From the NCBI GenBank assembly GCA_005772945.1, contig SXIE01000150.1:1-32600 (forward strand): 32,600 nucleotides of DNA, in the 5' to 3' direction. Numbering within the stretch: position 1 is the first letter of the stretch; the number at the start of each line of letters is the position of its first letter. The notes beneath the pieces were generated by a model, which worked only from the letters and a program-made list of their open reading frames with translations, was not told the origin of the DNA and made no database searches. Below are positions 8,401 through 16,431 of this stretch, in pieces. The position numbers were made by a program, and so were the translations under genes. The DNA comes from Pseudomonadota bacterium. GTDB taxonomy: Bacteria; Myxococcota; UBA9042; PHBI01.

Positions 8401-11400
8401 GGTACCAGCCGTCCGAATTGAGGGCCATCACGACCCAGTAGGGGCCCGCGCCGTCGCAGCCGACCGCAAGCTCCGCGCGACCGAAACCGAAGTGGCCAAA
8501 GGTCATGGCGACCGCCTGATCCGGGCCGCAGGGTCGGATGTCGTTGGCATTGAAGCCCCCATCGCCGTTGTAGGCTGACATCCATACCGTGCCGTGGCCG
8601 CGGTCGAGAAGCGCGATGGCAGGCGGTCCGGCGTCCACCCGAGCGACCGCCACGTCGGCCAGGTCCACCGGGGAGCCCGCCTGGATGAAGAGGTCGTAGT
8701 TATTCTCCTCGAAGGTCCCGTCGGGTCCCGCGCTCATGACCGCGAGCGTCGCATTCGCGCCCGGGATGACCACATCGAGGTAACCGTCCCCGTCGACGTC
8801 GCCGGCCGCCATGCGCCCGACGGGAGCGGCAAGCGCGATCGGCACGACGGCCGCGATCGGCGTGGCGCGGTCGCGATTGGGGGCGTCTTCGCTGTTCACG
8901 GCCGACGCGCTCACCTTGCCGATGCGCGCCGTGACCCGCACAGAGCCTGCCGATGCCCACCGGCCCGCGAAGTGATAGTCGCGCGCGAAGTCCCAGACGT
9001 AGGTGCGATCGATTCCCGCGGCCGTGGTCGGCAGCTGTAGCGCCCCGTCGCCCCAGACGCCCGCGAGCGGTACCCGTCGCCACGGATTCCCGGGCTCGGA
9101 GGTCGTGCGCTCGACCACGATGTCGACGGGGTGCGCGTCGGGTTGCGAGACGGTGTACGAGATCGGCACGCAGCCGCCACTGTCGGTCTGGACCTTGACG
9201 GCGCTGACGACCGGCGGGCGCCAGGTGACGTCGAACCGTGCGCTGGGGACGGCGCCCAACCCGGCCACCTCCGCGATCAGCGTGATGCCGTCCCCGGCTT
9301 GGTCGAGCGTCCAATCCGCGAAGCGCGCGAGGCCCCCGACCGTCGCCGTGGGTACGACCCCGGCGAGGTGCGCGCGCTCGGGGTTGCGACCGAGGCGCAG
9401 GCGGATCTCCGTCTCGGCAGCGTTTGTCGCCAGATTGCCGAAGGCGTCGAACAGTCCGATTTCGACGCTGGCCATCGCCACATTCACTTCGCCGGCGGCC
9501 GGTTGGAGGCGCCAGGCGGCCGTCGCGACCGCCGCGGGGGCCACCTGCGTCGCGACCTCGGCGGTCGCGTAAGCCTCGGGAAAGGCTGGGGCATGCACGG
9601 TCACGGACTGCTGCCCGGCCGTCGCGAACGCGACGGTCATGGTCCTCACGCCCGCATCCGAGGCGGCCAAGGAAACCTCGGCGGGCACCAGTGCGCGCGC
9701 GTCGCTTGCCGTGAGCGAGAGCGTGCCCGCATAGCGCGTGGCCGGATTGTTGAACGCGTCCCAAATATGGATCGTGAACGCGCTCGCGACGCCCGCGACC
9801 ATGTTCAGGGGAAGGGCCGTCGTCGTCACCACGCTTGCCGGCCCGTGATCCACCATGAGGGTGGCGGTCGCCTGCGCGGTGCCGTCGTCGATGGTCAGGG
9901 TCCGCTCGCCGGCCTGCTGGAAGACGAACGCCTTCATCGTGCGCTCGCCCGCCTCGGCAGTGCCGAAGACGAGATCGGCGATGACGAGGGACGTGTCGCT
10001 GCTCGTCACGCGCATCGTGCCGGTATAGCCGGTCGCGAGGTTGCCTTCGGCGTCGCGCGCGCGCGCGGTGCAATCGAAGGGGGTGCCGGCCGCGACCGTC
10101 GCCGTGCTGCAGGCGAGCTCCAGCGTGGCGCGTGCGCCCGGGGCCACGTGGACGAGGTGGTTCGTCGTGATCGCCGCGTCGCTCGTGTCGGTCACCGTCA
10201 GGATGGTGTCCTTGGCGGCGTGAAAGACGATCTGGTCCGTCGTGACCTCGCCGGGGATCGCCGTGCCGACGACGAGGTCGGCCGGCAGGCGCGCGCCGTC
10301 GTCGTTCGCGGTGATCCGAAGCGAGCCGGTGTAGTCGCTGAGGAGATTGCCGAACTGGTCCAGCGCGCGGACCCGCAGCGTGTAGCCCGCGCCAGCGGTG
10401 GCTGTGGCGAGGCCGGTCAGCTCGAGGCGCGTGTCCGAGCCCGCGATGACCTCGAGCGCGATCTCGCCTTCGGTGCCGAGCGCCGCGTCGCGCACCTTCA
10501 GGTGGCGCGTTCCGAGCGTCTGTAGTGCGAAGCCGGACACGACCTTCTTACCGCCGTCGGCGGGTGTGAGCGTGACCGGGGCGGGGAGGGTGGCCGCGGG
10601 TTCGTCGCTCGACGTGAACGCGAGCGTCCCGGCGTAGTCGGTCGCCAGCGCGCCGTCGGGCATGCGCACCTCGACCGACAGCGGGAAGACGAGCCCTGCC
10701 GGAACGGAGGTCGGGGCGTCGACGAAGCGCGGGGCCGGGACCCCGGCGGAGGTCACCGCGATCGGCGTGCTGCGTGCGGTGAACGTTCCGGCCGTCGCCA
10801 CGAGGACCTGACCCTCGCCGACCTTGGCGATCGTCACGGTCGCGAACGTCACGGCGCCCGCCGCCGTGGTGGAAGTACCCGAAAGAAAGCCTGCATCCGC
10901 CGGATCCAGCGCCAGCAGAACCTCGGGCGGCGTGAAGTCGATTACGTCCTGGTCGCGCTCGTTTTGAAGCACGAGCGCGACCGCGAATGGGACCCCCGCC
11001 GTGACCACGGTCGGAACGTTCCGGAACACCAGCGTGTGCAGAGCCTCGCACGCATCGCCAATGTGATCACCGTTCACATCCGCGAAGCCCTCGTCGGCCG
11101 TGCCGTCGCAGTTCTCGTCGAGGCGGTCGCAGAGGGTCTCCGGATCTGCGAACGCCGGCACCGCGGAATACACGCAGGTGGCGACGCCCGCCGGACACGC
11201 GACGCTGAGAGGCGCGGGCTCCGCACAGATTCCGGCCCGGCGGCACACGACCGGGAGCATCGGCGACAGGTCGGTGCTCATGACCTTGTCGTCGGCGTCG
11301 TATTGATCGGTGATGCAGTCGCCGTCCTGGTCGGCGGTCTTGCTCTCGACGATGTCGGCGTGGCCGTCGAGATCGGTGTCCGTCAGCGAGCGATCGGCCG

Positions 11401-11665
11401 CGAGCTCCTCGGCGTCCGTCACGCTGTCGCCGTCGGTGTCCTTTTCGAGCGGGTTCGAGCCGATCTGCGCTTCGAACTCGTTCGTCAGTCCGTCGCCGTC
11501 GTTGTCGCTGGTCGGCTCGAGGCAGACGTTCTCGGCGCAGAGCCCCGAGAGGCACGCGGCGTCCTCGTTGCAGGTCGCGCCGATCGGGCGCCGCGCCTCG
11601 TCGGGACACGCCGTGAGCGTTGCAGGAAGAAACAAGAATGCGAGCCACTGCAGCTTGTGCGACAT
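5495..11665 (-). CDS. Giant lipoprotein: TSP3/MopE-like, six Ig-like repeats, FG-GAP repeats
   Basis: 2056 residues. The ATG at 11665 has a strong GGAGG (11672-11676) six bases upstream and opens a lipoprotein signal ending LTAC (Cys20). After a Cys-rich linker come thrombospondin-type-3-like calcium repeats (~53-125, 'DNDGDGLTNEFE', 'DTDGDSVTDAEEL', 'DLDGHADI') and a MopE-like unit (~178-206, 'CDRLDENCDGTADEG'). About six Ig-like/filamin-like repeats of ~95 residues follow (~212-815), several carrying 'DxFGNLxxDYxGxL'. From ~950 to the end there are about 14 clear FG-GAP/VCBS calcium loops of the type 'DFDGDGRDDIAF' plus two degenerate ones (e.g. 'DLTGAGRRELA'), likely forming beta-propellers. 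A role in surface adhesion or matrix binding is inferred. The stop overlaps the start of the aspartyl-protease-like gene, so the two are co-translated. Confidence 0.92.
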   Translation of the reverse strand: MSHKLQWLAFLFLPATLTACPDEARRPIGATCNEDAACLSGLCAENVCLEPTSDNDGDGLTNEFEAQIGSNPLEKDTDGDSVTDAEELAADRSLTDTDLDGHADIVESKTADQDGDCITDQYDADDKVMSTDLSPMLPVVCRRAGICAEPAPLSVACPAGVATCVYSAVPAFADPETLCDRLDENCDGTADEGFADVNGDHIGDACEALHTLVFRNVPTVVTAGVPFAVALVLQNERDQDVIDFTPPEVLLALDPADAGFLSGTSTTAAGAVTFATVTIAKVGEGQVLVATAGTFTARSTPIAVTSAGVPAPRFVDAPTSVPAGLVFPLSVEVRMPDGALATDYAGTLAFTSSDEPAATLPAPVTLTPADGGKKVVSGFALQTLGTRHLKVRDAALGTEGEIALEVIAGSDTRLELTGLATATAGAGYTLRVRALDQFGNLLSDYTGSLRITANDDGARLPADLVVGTAIPGEVTTDQIVFHAAKDTILTVTDTSDAAITTNHLVHVAPGARATLELACSTATVAAGTPFDCTARARDAEGNLATGYTGTMRVTSSDTSLVIADLVFGTAEAGERTMKAFVFQQAGERTLTIDDGTAQATATLMVDHGPASVVTTTALPLNMVAGVASAFTIHIWDAFNNPATRYAGTLSLTASDARALVPAEVSLAASDAGVRTMTVAFATAGQQSVTVHAPAFPEAYATAEVATQVAPAAVATAAWRLQPAAGEVNVAMASVEIGLFDAFGNLATNAAETEIRLRLGRNPERAHLAGVVPTATVGGLARFADWTLDQAGDGITLIAEVAGLGAVPSARFDVTWRPPVVSAVKVQTDSGGCVPISYTVSQPDAHPVDIVVERTTSEPGNPWRRVPLAGVWGDGALQLPTTAAGIDRTYVWDFARDYHFAGRWASAGSVRVTARIGKVSASAVNSEDAPNRDRATPIAAVVPIALAAPVGRMAAGDVDGDGYLDVVIPGANATLAVMSAGPDGTFEENNYDLFIQAGSPVDLADVAVARVDAGPPAIALLDRGHGTVWMSAYNGDGGFNANDIRPCGPDQAVAMTFGHFGFGRAELAVGCDGAGPYWVVMALNSDGWYQAANHPARASVRALAAADLDRDGDDDVVAGTDLGLSVWHNIETAMAPTQDLPLGAPVVEVVLSDRSGDGVADAAFRDGSEFGIVEGLLGTLTFDPTVRRSPGLVNSHVTDLEHMGTMDFDHDGREDLLVTSPTDGAFLDRGTIGFAPNGPEALPGTYLDGQLLRTFVRLPRPGLRDEVALLYQGVSGTWSFGVWRQESELCTLNANVPQGAESEAPRLAQALDANRDGKVDLLGFYDQGGFPHFSVSFGRGDGGFDERLVDRGLEVMPYAVSTMTTGDFNGDGLPEIILGYADGQIEIYRANDNDGFRYSGPTSLAETYDVTALATADVDNDGQLDLLVATGDEALTVYYPLGLDFASGASVRLPDLGTITHITVGDLDVDGHLEVAYGVTNARHEVCVLSVTADPSGQAQRAFGAPSCLPTEDGLPPAGDDVYDVAALTIGDLTGAGRRELAVALSAIPTEMNPLGAGWVVVRAPSGAGLGTLGIVHATPLCTGLERLALGRFDDAIGLDLAVTCRGAGTLETYLQDATGFVPVTRMSVDSTYERPLATGDFDGDGRDDIAFDAAAYGARGPLGAPQDDGVARAFQATPDRWQAGATLDYNGDRTTDFVAAGTTVYDTGDGNGCDVTIEIGDPFATHASYTLQNVIYPSYLDPKVHVATGDFDGDRRSDLALFFGESQYEMQLRVVYRDTLGGLDPNDHYDRLLDYDMAPEALAASDVDRDGLDDIVVAGANSDAMGGFQVFENHQDGNGWQTWFPYNIGDVPTNVRQIVVADFDRGASGHELAIVGSCPEAGECIRFFRDEGCYPGNSYCFAYYDSIPGNFRGFDATFAKVAPLDVNHDGSIDLVVTTADALADLQQHATVLLMGQPTGGFAYVRDYFTWVGPATLPDLVVADLDADGLVDLVTASEIGKARVDVRVALGRDVEWRYGSVAAGRPLGLFPVRANDRLGVLLLEAGGLRLLPQLTPD

Positions 11666-11707
11666 GGGGGGCCTCCGTGCTTGGGCGGACCCTACTCCGG
11701 GCGCCGG

Positions 11708-11724
11708 CTCGCAGCTACTGCGAG
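11708..11724. other. Hairpin between desaturase end and FG-GAP gene start
   Basis: CTCGCAG (11708-11714) and CTGCGAG (11718-11724) form a perfect 7-bp stem with a 3-base loop. On the - strand it lies 41 bases past the desaturase stop and 43 bases before the FG-GAP gene start, a sensible place for a terminator or leader hairpin. No U-tract follows on the - strand. Confidence 0.35.
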
Positions 11725-11765
11725 TTTGCGTCGAGGTAGGTTCCGCGAACGACTCACGGTCAGCG

Positions 11766-12707
11766 TCAGCTCTCGGCCCCGAGCGCCTCGGGCGGGAGAT
11801 CCTCGCGGCGCACCGACGGGATCCAGGGCCGGTCCGCCATCGGCGCCGGAACTGCCATCGGAGTGCCGTCGTAGTGCACGCGCCGCGCCGGCCAGATGAA
11901 CGCGCGCCACGCGTAGGCCGCGATCGAGCGCTGCCCGAGGGCCGGGTGCATGTGCGGCACGACCTCGCGCTCGTGGACCTCGCGGAGCAGGCTCCAATGG
12001 AGATTCGGGTGCATGTGGTGGACCGCGTGGAAGCCGTTGTTGAACGTCCACCAGCCGAAGACGCGGCCCGTGAAGTTGCGCGAGTGGTTGTAGGTCGAGG
12101 TCTCGTCGCAGCCATCGTGCTGCAGGTAGTTGATCGTGACGATGCCCCAGGCGGCCCAGAGATGTGGCAGATACCAATAGAATAGGAATTTCCGCCAATC
12201 GAGGACGAGCATCACGATCGACACCGCGGCGAAGACCACGAACTCGAGCATGAACTGCCGAAACCAACGCGGCTTCTCGCGGCGCATCTGGCGCGCGAAG
12301 GCAAAGTCGTCGCGGAAGATGCGACCGCCGAGCGTCGGAAAAAAGAACAGTAGATTTAGCAGGTTCCATCGGAAGCGCATCTTGGTCGTGCGCATGACGT
12401 CGCGGTCTTCCTGCGTGTAGAGATGGTGCGAGAGGTTGTGGCCCGAGACGTAGCTCGACACCGGGTGGCCGTAGGTCAGCGTGAGCACGACCTGAAAGGC
12501 GCGGTTGAAATTGCGACTCTCGAAGAGGGTGCAGTGAATGGCATTGTGCGTGATGACCGCGCAAAACCACGAGAAGCAGCACGTGGCGACGAAGAGGGGC
12601 ACGGCGAGAGCGGCGTCGGTCGGCGCCCAGATCCACTGCGTGATGAGCAGTGCGAAATAGGTCGCGACGAAGCCGAGCGTTCGTCGGTCGGCCTTGTAGC
12701 GCAGCAT
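11766..12707 (-). CDS. Membrane fatty-acid desaturase
   Basis: 313 residues. The ATG at 12707 is preceded by GAGGGAG (12714-12720), six bases away. It shows the histidine boxes of the non-haem di-iron membrane desaturase/hydroxylase family: 'HNAIH' (H54, H58), 'HNLSHH' (H90, H94, H95) and 'HAVHH' (H227, H230, H231), with a further 'QHDG' at 197. Hydrophobic pairs around 15-52 and 155-190 fit the usual membrane topology. The family introduces double bonds (or hydroxyl groups) into acyl chains or related lipids using O2 and an electron donor; the substrate cannot be told from sequence alone. It lies downstream of a small secreted-protein gene on the same strand but is separated from it by 120 bases containing a terminator-like hairpin. 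Confidence 0.92.
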   Translation of the reverse strand: MLRYKADRRTLGFVATYFALLITQWIWAPTDAALAVPLFVATCCFSWFCAVITHNAIHCTLFESRNFNRAFQVVLTLTYGHPVSSYVSGHNLSHHLYTQEDRDVMRTTKMRFRWNLLNLLFFFPTLGGRIFRDDFAFARQMRREKPRWFRQFMLEFVVFAAVSIVMLVLDWRKFLFYWYLPHLWAAWGIVTINYLQHDGCDETSTYNHSRNFTGRVFGWWTFNNGFHAVHHMHPNLHWSLLREVHEREVVPHMHPALGQRSIAAYAWRAFIWPARRVHYDGTPMAVPAPMADRPWIPSVRREDLPPEALGAES

Positions 12708-12723
12708 GCGGGACTCCCTCGCG

Positions 12724-12744
12724 AAAAACGTTCATGTCCGAACG
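12724..12744 (-). terminator. Small hairpin followed by T5, after the small secreted gene
   Basis: Reading the - strand, CGTTC (12744-12740) pairs with GAACG (12733-12729) around six bases, then five T residues follow (12728-12724). This is the layout of a weak Rho-independent terminator for the gene ending at 12828; it also falls in the leader of the desaturase gene. The stem is only five pairs, so confidence is low. Confidence 0.3.
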
Positions 12745-12827
12745 CGCGATTCATCCCGTGGCGAAAGGCGTAGGTCAAGCTCGCACTGCGCGGAGCGCCA
12801 GAGCGGTCGTTCGGCCGCATCGGAAGA

Positions 12828-13106
12828 TCACCGAACGCCCGGCACCGGACGCGGGGGGCGCGGCGTGAGCGGACCGGGGCGGCAGCGGACGCTCAGGTTG
12901 TCGCACTTCACCGGGCGATCGAGGCGGTCGGCGTAGGTGTTCTTGGTGCTCGGCGCCTTGATGACCTCGCGCGGGGTCACGCTCGTGACGCGCACCGACG
13001 CATTGAAATGACCGAGGTTCTCGCGAGGCGGCGCTGCACTCACCGAGCCCACCGAGAGGGTCGAGAATCCGATGAGCGACACGATGCTGGCGACGAGGAA
13101 CTTCAC
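12828..13106 (-). CDS. Small secreted protein, Pro/Arg-rich tail, GTG start
   Basis: 92 residues, not recognised. The start is GTG at 13106, chosen because AAGGAG (13114-13119) sits seven bases upstream and because it opens exactly on a classic signal peptide: Lys2, then a hydrophobic core 'FLVASIVSLIGFSTLSVG', cleavage likely after 'SVSA'. The mature part (~66 residues) has two cysteines (C68 and C75), could form one disulfide, and ends in a Pro/Arg-rich segment ('RPGPLTPRPPRPVPG'). No known domain is visible. A periplasmic or secreted location is well supported; the function is unknown. It diverges from the PPOX gene across a 246-base gap. Confidence 0.75.
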   Translation of the reverse strand: MKFLVASIVSLIGFSTLSVGSVSAAPPRENLGHFNASVRVTSVTPREVIKAPSTKNTYADRLDRPVKCDNLSVRCRPGPLTPRPPRPVPGVR

Positions 13107-13113
13107 GGTCAAT

Positions 13114-13119
13114 CTCCTT
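13114..13119 (-). promoter_or_regulatory. Ribosome-binding site deciding a GTG start
   Basis: AAGGAG on the - strand, seven bases before GTG at 13106. There is no ATG nearby in frame that would give a signal peptide, so this site fixes the start of the 92-residue secreted protein. Confidence 0.7.
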
Positions 13120-13166
13120 GGTGTGGGCCATCGCTGGCCTCTGCTGGATGAACACGCGACCTGTGG

Positions 13167-13192
13167 CGCCCGGACGAACTTTCGCCCGGGCG
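13167..13192. other. Inverted repeat in the divergent gap 13107-13352
   Basis: CGCCCGG (13167-13173) and CCGGGCG (13186-13192) are exact inverted repeats 12 bases apart. The gap lies between two divergent genes, so it should hold both promoters; this repeat could be an operator, but chance is possible in such GC-rich DNA. An 8-bp palindrome TTTCGAAA also occurs at 13266-13273. No convincing -35/-10 pair was seen. Confidence 0.25.
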
Positions 13193-13352
13193 TCGCGCCG
13201 AGCCTGGTGGCGTGCGGCGCGGACGAGTGAAGGACAGGCTGCACGCGTGCGGTAACCGGTCTTTCTTTCGAAACGCGGTCGCCGCGCCGTAGGGCATGCG
13301 CGAACCGCGCGAACGGGCCTCCGAGAGCGCCTGAATCCTGATAGGGTGGGCC

Positions 13353-13994
13353 ATGGCGGAACATCGGCTGACGGCGGCTGTGATCGACAACGAGGATGCG
13401 CTGCGCGAGCTGCTGGGCGAGCCGAGCGCGCTCGTTTGCGCCAAGGTCAGCGCGCGCCTTCATGCGCCGACCCGCAGCTTCATCGAGGCCTCGCCGTTCC
13501 TCTGCCTCGCGACGTCCGATGCGGACGGGAACTGCGATGTGAGCCCGCGCGGCGACCCGCGGGGGTTCGTGCGCATTCTCGACGACACCACCCTGCTGAT
13601 CCCGGAGCGGCCCGGCAATCGTCTGGCCGACTCGCTCCGCAACATCGTCGCGAACCCGCATGTCGGGCTGCTCTTCGTCATTCCGGGCGTCGCCGACACC
13701 TTGCGCGTCAACGGCCGCGCCACCCTCACCACCGACGCCGCACTACTGGCGCCGTGCGTGGTCGACGGGAAGGTCCCCGCGCTCGGGATCCTGGTCGACA
13801 TCGAGAGTGCCTACACGCAATGCTCGAAGGCCTTTCTGCGGTCGGAGCTATGGGACCCGGCGCGCTTCCTCGAGCGCTCTGCGCTTCCGAGCAACGGCGA
13901 GATCCTGCGCGCGCTCCAGGGAGAGGCGTTCGACGCCGCGACCTACGACGCCGAGCGGGCTCTGCGCTACGCTCGGCGCGACGGTTTCTATTGA
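13353..13994 (+). CDS. PPOX-class FMN-binding flavoprotein (MSMEG_1061/DR2398-like)
   Basis: 213 residues, ATG at 13353 preceded by the purine-rich AGGGTGGG. The sequence fits the pyridoxamine-5'-phosphate-oxidase-like split-barrel fold: 'FIEASPFLCLATSDADGNCD' followed by 'SPRGDPRGFVRILDDTTLLI', then 'RPGNRLADSLRNIVANPHVG' and 'DTLRVNGRATLTTD'. These patterns and the tail 'LWDPARF...ALPSNGEIL' match the subfamily named MSMEG_1061 or DR2398, whose members are predicted to bind FMN (or F420/haem in cousins). The true substrate is unknown; general stress or xenobiotic reduction is often guessed. The gene is followed 58 bases later by a methyltransferase on the same strand. Confidence 0.88.
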   Translation: MAEHRLTAAVIDNEDALRELLGEPSALVCAKVSARLHAPTRSFIEASPFLCLATSDADGNCDVSPRGDPRGFVRILDDTTLLIPERPGNRLADSLRNIVANPHVGLLFVIPGVADTLRVNGRATLTTDAALLAPCVVDGKVPALGILVDIESAYTQCSKAFLRSELWDPARFLERSALPSNGEILRALQGEAFDAATYDAERALRYARRDGFY

Positions 13995-14043
13995 AGGGCG
14001 CGGGCACGCGAGCGGCTTGCGCGCCGCGCCTCCCGTGGTCTAT

Positions 14044-14047
14044 GGAG
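14044..14047 (+). promoter_or_regulatory. Ribosome-binding site deciding the methyltransferase GTG start
   Basis: GGAG five bases before GTG at 14053. No in-frame ATG lies close by, so this is the best-supported start of the methyltransferase. Confidence 0.55.
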
Positions 14048-14052
14048 TAGGC

Positions 14053-15111
14053 GTGCTCCACCGCGTCGAACCGTCGCCGGCCGTCCTGATTCGCGTCCGC
14101 GATCCGGAGCTGCAGGCGTACCTGCAGCAGTATTCGTTCGCCACGGGGCCCGATCGCGACCGCAACCGACGCGCCTTCGAGGCGGTCCGCGCGAGCATCG
14201 AGGTGCGCCGTCCCTCCGAGGCCGCCGACGTGTGGCGCCTGCCTGCCGCTGCGGGGACGCTGACGCCGGCCGAATTGGCGCGCGTGCACGCGCTCGCGGC
14301 CGGGGTCGGGATCACGCGCCAGCAGCTCGCCGACGCCACCGCCGACTACGGCTGGAAGATGCGCGAGGTCCCGCGCACCGCCCGCAAGGTCTTCGTCATC
14401 GGCTGCGGCGCCGGTCCGGAGCTGCTCTTTCTGCGCACGATCCTGCCCGACGCGACCATCGTGGCCTTCGACTGGCGTGACCAGCTCTTCGCGGGGATCG
14501 CGCGGGCCACCGACGTCGAGTTCCGGGCCGGCAACTTCATGGAGGGGCTCGCCGCGCCCGGTGAACGCGCCGACGTCATCTTCTCGAATCACGTGCTCGA
14601 GCACATGTTCGCGCCGGAGGCGACGCTGGCCGTCTTGCTCGGCCGTCTCCAGGCCGGCGGTGTCCTGGTGTCGGCCTTGCCGATGGAGGCGATGCCCGAG
14701 GGGCCCTTCACGCGCGCGATGCTGGCGCTCGCGGCGCACCCCGAGCGCCTTCACGCGCTGGACCTCTGCTGGATCAACGCTGGCCACGCCTGGCAGACCA
14801 ACCCGTCGGATCTCCGCGCGACCGTCCTAGGCGCCGGCTTCTCGACCTGCCGGCTCGTCCAGCGCGAGGACTTCGTGTCGCGCTTCTTTCCCGGCCCGCG
14901 CGCCGACTTCGAGCGCCACCGCGACCGCGCGCAGCGCGCCTTCGAGCTGACGTTTGGCGCGGCCGAGCGGGCCGCCAAGGCCGTGCGCGTGAAGCCCTCG
15001 TGGCTGGCGCTGAGGCTCTGGTTCGGGCTGCAGGCCCGCAGTCGCGTCGGCGCGACGAAGCTGCGCCACGACTTCGCCGAGGAGATTCTGCTGGTCGCCG
15101 AGCGGCCCTGA
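14053..15111 (+). CDS. Class I SAM-dependent methyltransferase
   Basis: 352 residues. Start taken as GTG at 14053 because GGAG (14044-14047) lies five bases upstream; the frame is open further back but that part overlaps the flavoprotein gene and is arginine-rich. The Rossmann-type SAM site is visible: motif I 'VFVIGCGAGPELLFL' (~113-127), an acidic residue at the end of strand 2 ('IVAFDW', D140), and 'DVIFSNHVLEHMFAPEATL' (~174-192), the Methyltransf_11/25-like motif IV with the downstream helix. The first ~100 residues have no recognisable domain and may bind the substrate. Substrate unknown. It converges with the alpha/beta hydrolase gene with only three bases between the stop codons. Confidence 0.85.
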   Translation: MLHRVEPSPAVLIRVRDPELQAYLQQYSFATGPDRDRNRRAFEAVRASIEVRRPSEAADVWRLPAAAGTLTPAELARVHALAAGVGITRQQLADATADYGWKMREVPRTARKVFVIGCGAGPELLFLRTILPDATIVAFDWRDQLFAGIARATDVEFRAGNFMEGLAAPGERADVIFSNHVLEHMFAPEATLAVLLGRLQAGGVLVSALPMEAMPEGPFTRAMLALAAHPERLHALDLCWINAGHAWQTNPSDLRATVLGAGFSTCRLVQREDFVSRFFPGPRADFERHRDRAQRAFELTFGAAERAAKAVRVKPSWLALRLWFGLQARSRVGATKLRHDFAEEILLVAERP

Positions 15112-15114
15112 AAC

Positions 15115-16431
15115 TCAGCCCGCCGCGCGCTCCCAGGTGAAGCCGATATCGGCAAAGAATTTGGCAATTTCGCGCAGATAGCTGCCGCGGTCCACGTGCA
15201 GCACATGGCTTCCCGGGAACCAGTGGAGGCGCGGGCGACCCCAGTGATCCCATAGAAGACGGCTGTGCGTGGGCGGCGCGAGGCGGTCGCCGACCCCGCC
15301 GATGACCATGAGCCGTTTGCGCGGTAGGACCGGCCGCCAGGTGAGCGGGCACGAGACCGCGAGCATGCGCCGGGACTCGACCAGATCGAGCTTGAGGAAC
15401 TTGAGCGCCGTCTTGACCATCGTCCCGAGCGGCTCCCACTCGAGCACGATGTCGGCCAGCGAGGCCACCGGGACGTTCGGGATCGAGAAGCGCAGCCGCG
15501 GCTCGGTCGCCGCGAGCAGCGCGCTCGTGAAGCCGCCGAGCGAGATGCCGGTGACGCCGATGTCCTTCACGCCACGCTGGTTCTCGAGGTAGTCGAGCAG
15601 CAAGCGGAAGTCATAGACGCCCTGAGCGAAGGCCTCGTTGATGCGCGAGATGCCGCCGGCGAAGAAGCCGTGCCCCGAAAATGGCGAAAAGCGAGTTTGC
15701 CGTTTGCCGTGAAATGGCAAATTGAAGAGTGCCACGTCGAGGCCGAGGTGATCGTAGAACCAGGGCAGCGCGAACATCCATTGATTGAGCGCGTAGCCCT
15801 CGGCGCCGAAGCCGTGGATGGCGATGACCGTCGGGCGCGGGCCGTCGGCGTGGCGCCAGTAGCGGATGTGGGCGAAGCGGTTGGCGGCGTGCGAGAGGTA
15901 GTTGGCGCGGATGCGCGGGTTGAGCGGCACGAACGGCGACTCGAAGCGCAGGTTCTCGCATACGCCGTCCTTGGGCTGAAAGGCCGGCTTGCCGGCCGGG
16001 CGCACGCGGACCGGCACCGAGACGTTCGGTTTCTGGAAGAAGCGCTGCGCGTCACCGGTACGGATGAACGATTCGTAGAACGGGCGGTCGGCGAGCGAGC
16101 GCTTGAGCTCGAGCGGGTTGAAGCCCTGCGGGGCGGCCAGAGCGGCGAGTCCGACCGCGGCGCCCGTGCGGATGAGGACGTCGATGGCGGCCGTCGTCTG
16201 CACGCGCACCTGGTCGCCGAAGGCGAGGTCGAAGCGCTCCGAGCGCAGGTGCAGATCGTGGTCGAGCGCGTCCCACCAATCGACATTGCCGGTGCGCGGG
16301 ATCATCGGCGGCTGGCCGACGCAGGCCTCGTGCGCGATGTGCGACACGACCGCGCCGCGAGCGCGGGCGGACGGGCGATCGAACGAATCGGTGGCGACCT
16401 GGGCGCGGCGGGTCTGGCGTGTTGTTGTCAT
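15115..16431 (-). CDS. Alpha/beta hydrolase, ABHD18/DUF2048-like
   Basis: 438 residues. ATG at 16431 overlaps the stop of the upstream nucleotidase gene (ATGA), so the two are translationally coupled. The catalytic parts of an alpha/beta hydrolase are visible: oxyanion strand 'TVIAIHGFGAEGYALNQWMF' (HG at 206-207), nucleophile elbow 'GISLG' (S297), acid in 'IGGVGDRLAPP' (D382) and histidine in 'PGSHVLHVDRG' (H409). A long N-terminal region of ~190 residues precedes the catalytic domain. The layout recalls the ABHD18 (DUF2048) family, where the true substrate is poorly known; esterase, lipase or thioesterase activity is plausible. No signal peptide is evident, so it is probably cytoplasmic. 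The family assignment is from memory of motifs and less sure than the fold. Confidence 0.8.
   Translation of the reverse strand: MTTTRQTRRAQVATDSFDRPSARARGAVVSHIAHEACVGQPPMIPRTGNVDWWDALDHDLHLRSERFDLAFGDQVRVQTTAAIDVLIRTGAAVGLAALAAPQGFNPLELKRSLADRPFYESFIRTGDAQRFFQKPNVSVPVRVRPAGKPAFQPKDGVCENLRFESPFVPLNPRIRANYLSHAANRFAHIRYWRHADGPRPTVIAIHGFGAEGYALNQWMFALPWFYDHLGLDVALFNLPFHGKRQTRFSPFSGHGFFAGGISRINEAFAQGVYDFRLLLDYLENQRGVKDIGVTGISLGGFTSALLAATEPRLRFSIPNVPVASLADIVLEWEPLGTMVKTALKFLKLDLVESRRMLAVSCPLTWRPVLPRKRLMVIGGVGDRLAPPTHSRLLWDHWGRPRLHWFPGSHVLHVDRGSYLREIAKFFADIGFTWERAAG

Noticed and set aside
11208..11470. Calcium-repeat part of the FG-GAP protein as a possible dockerin (cellulosome) domain
   Set aside because: The Asp pattern fits thrombospondin-3/MopE-like repeats, without the paired dockerin helices, and no cohesin is visible.
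11666..12115. Upstream extension of the FG-GAP gene frame to 12115
   Set aside because: The extension is Arg/Thr/Ser-rich and overlaps the desaturase; the ATG at 11665 has a GGAGG and a lipoprotein signal.
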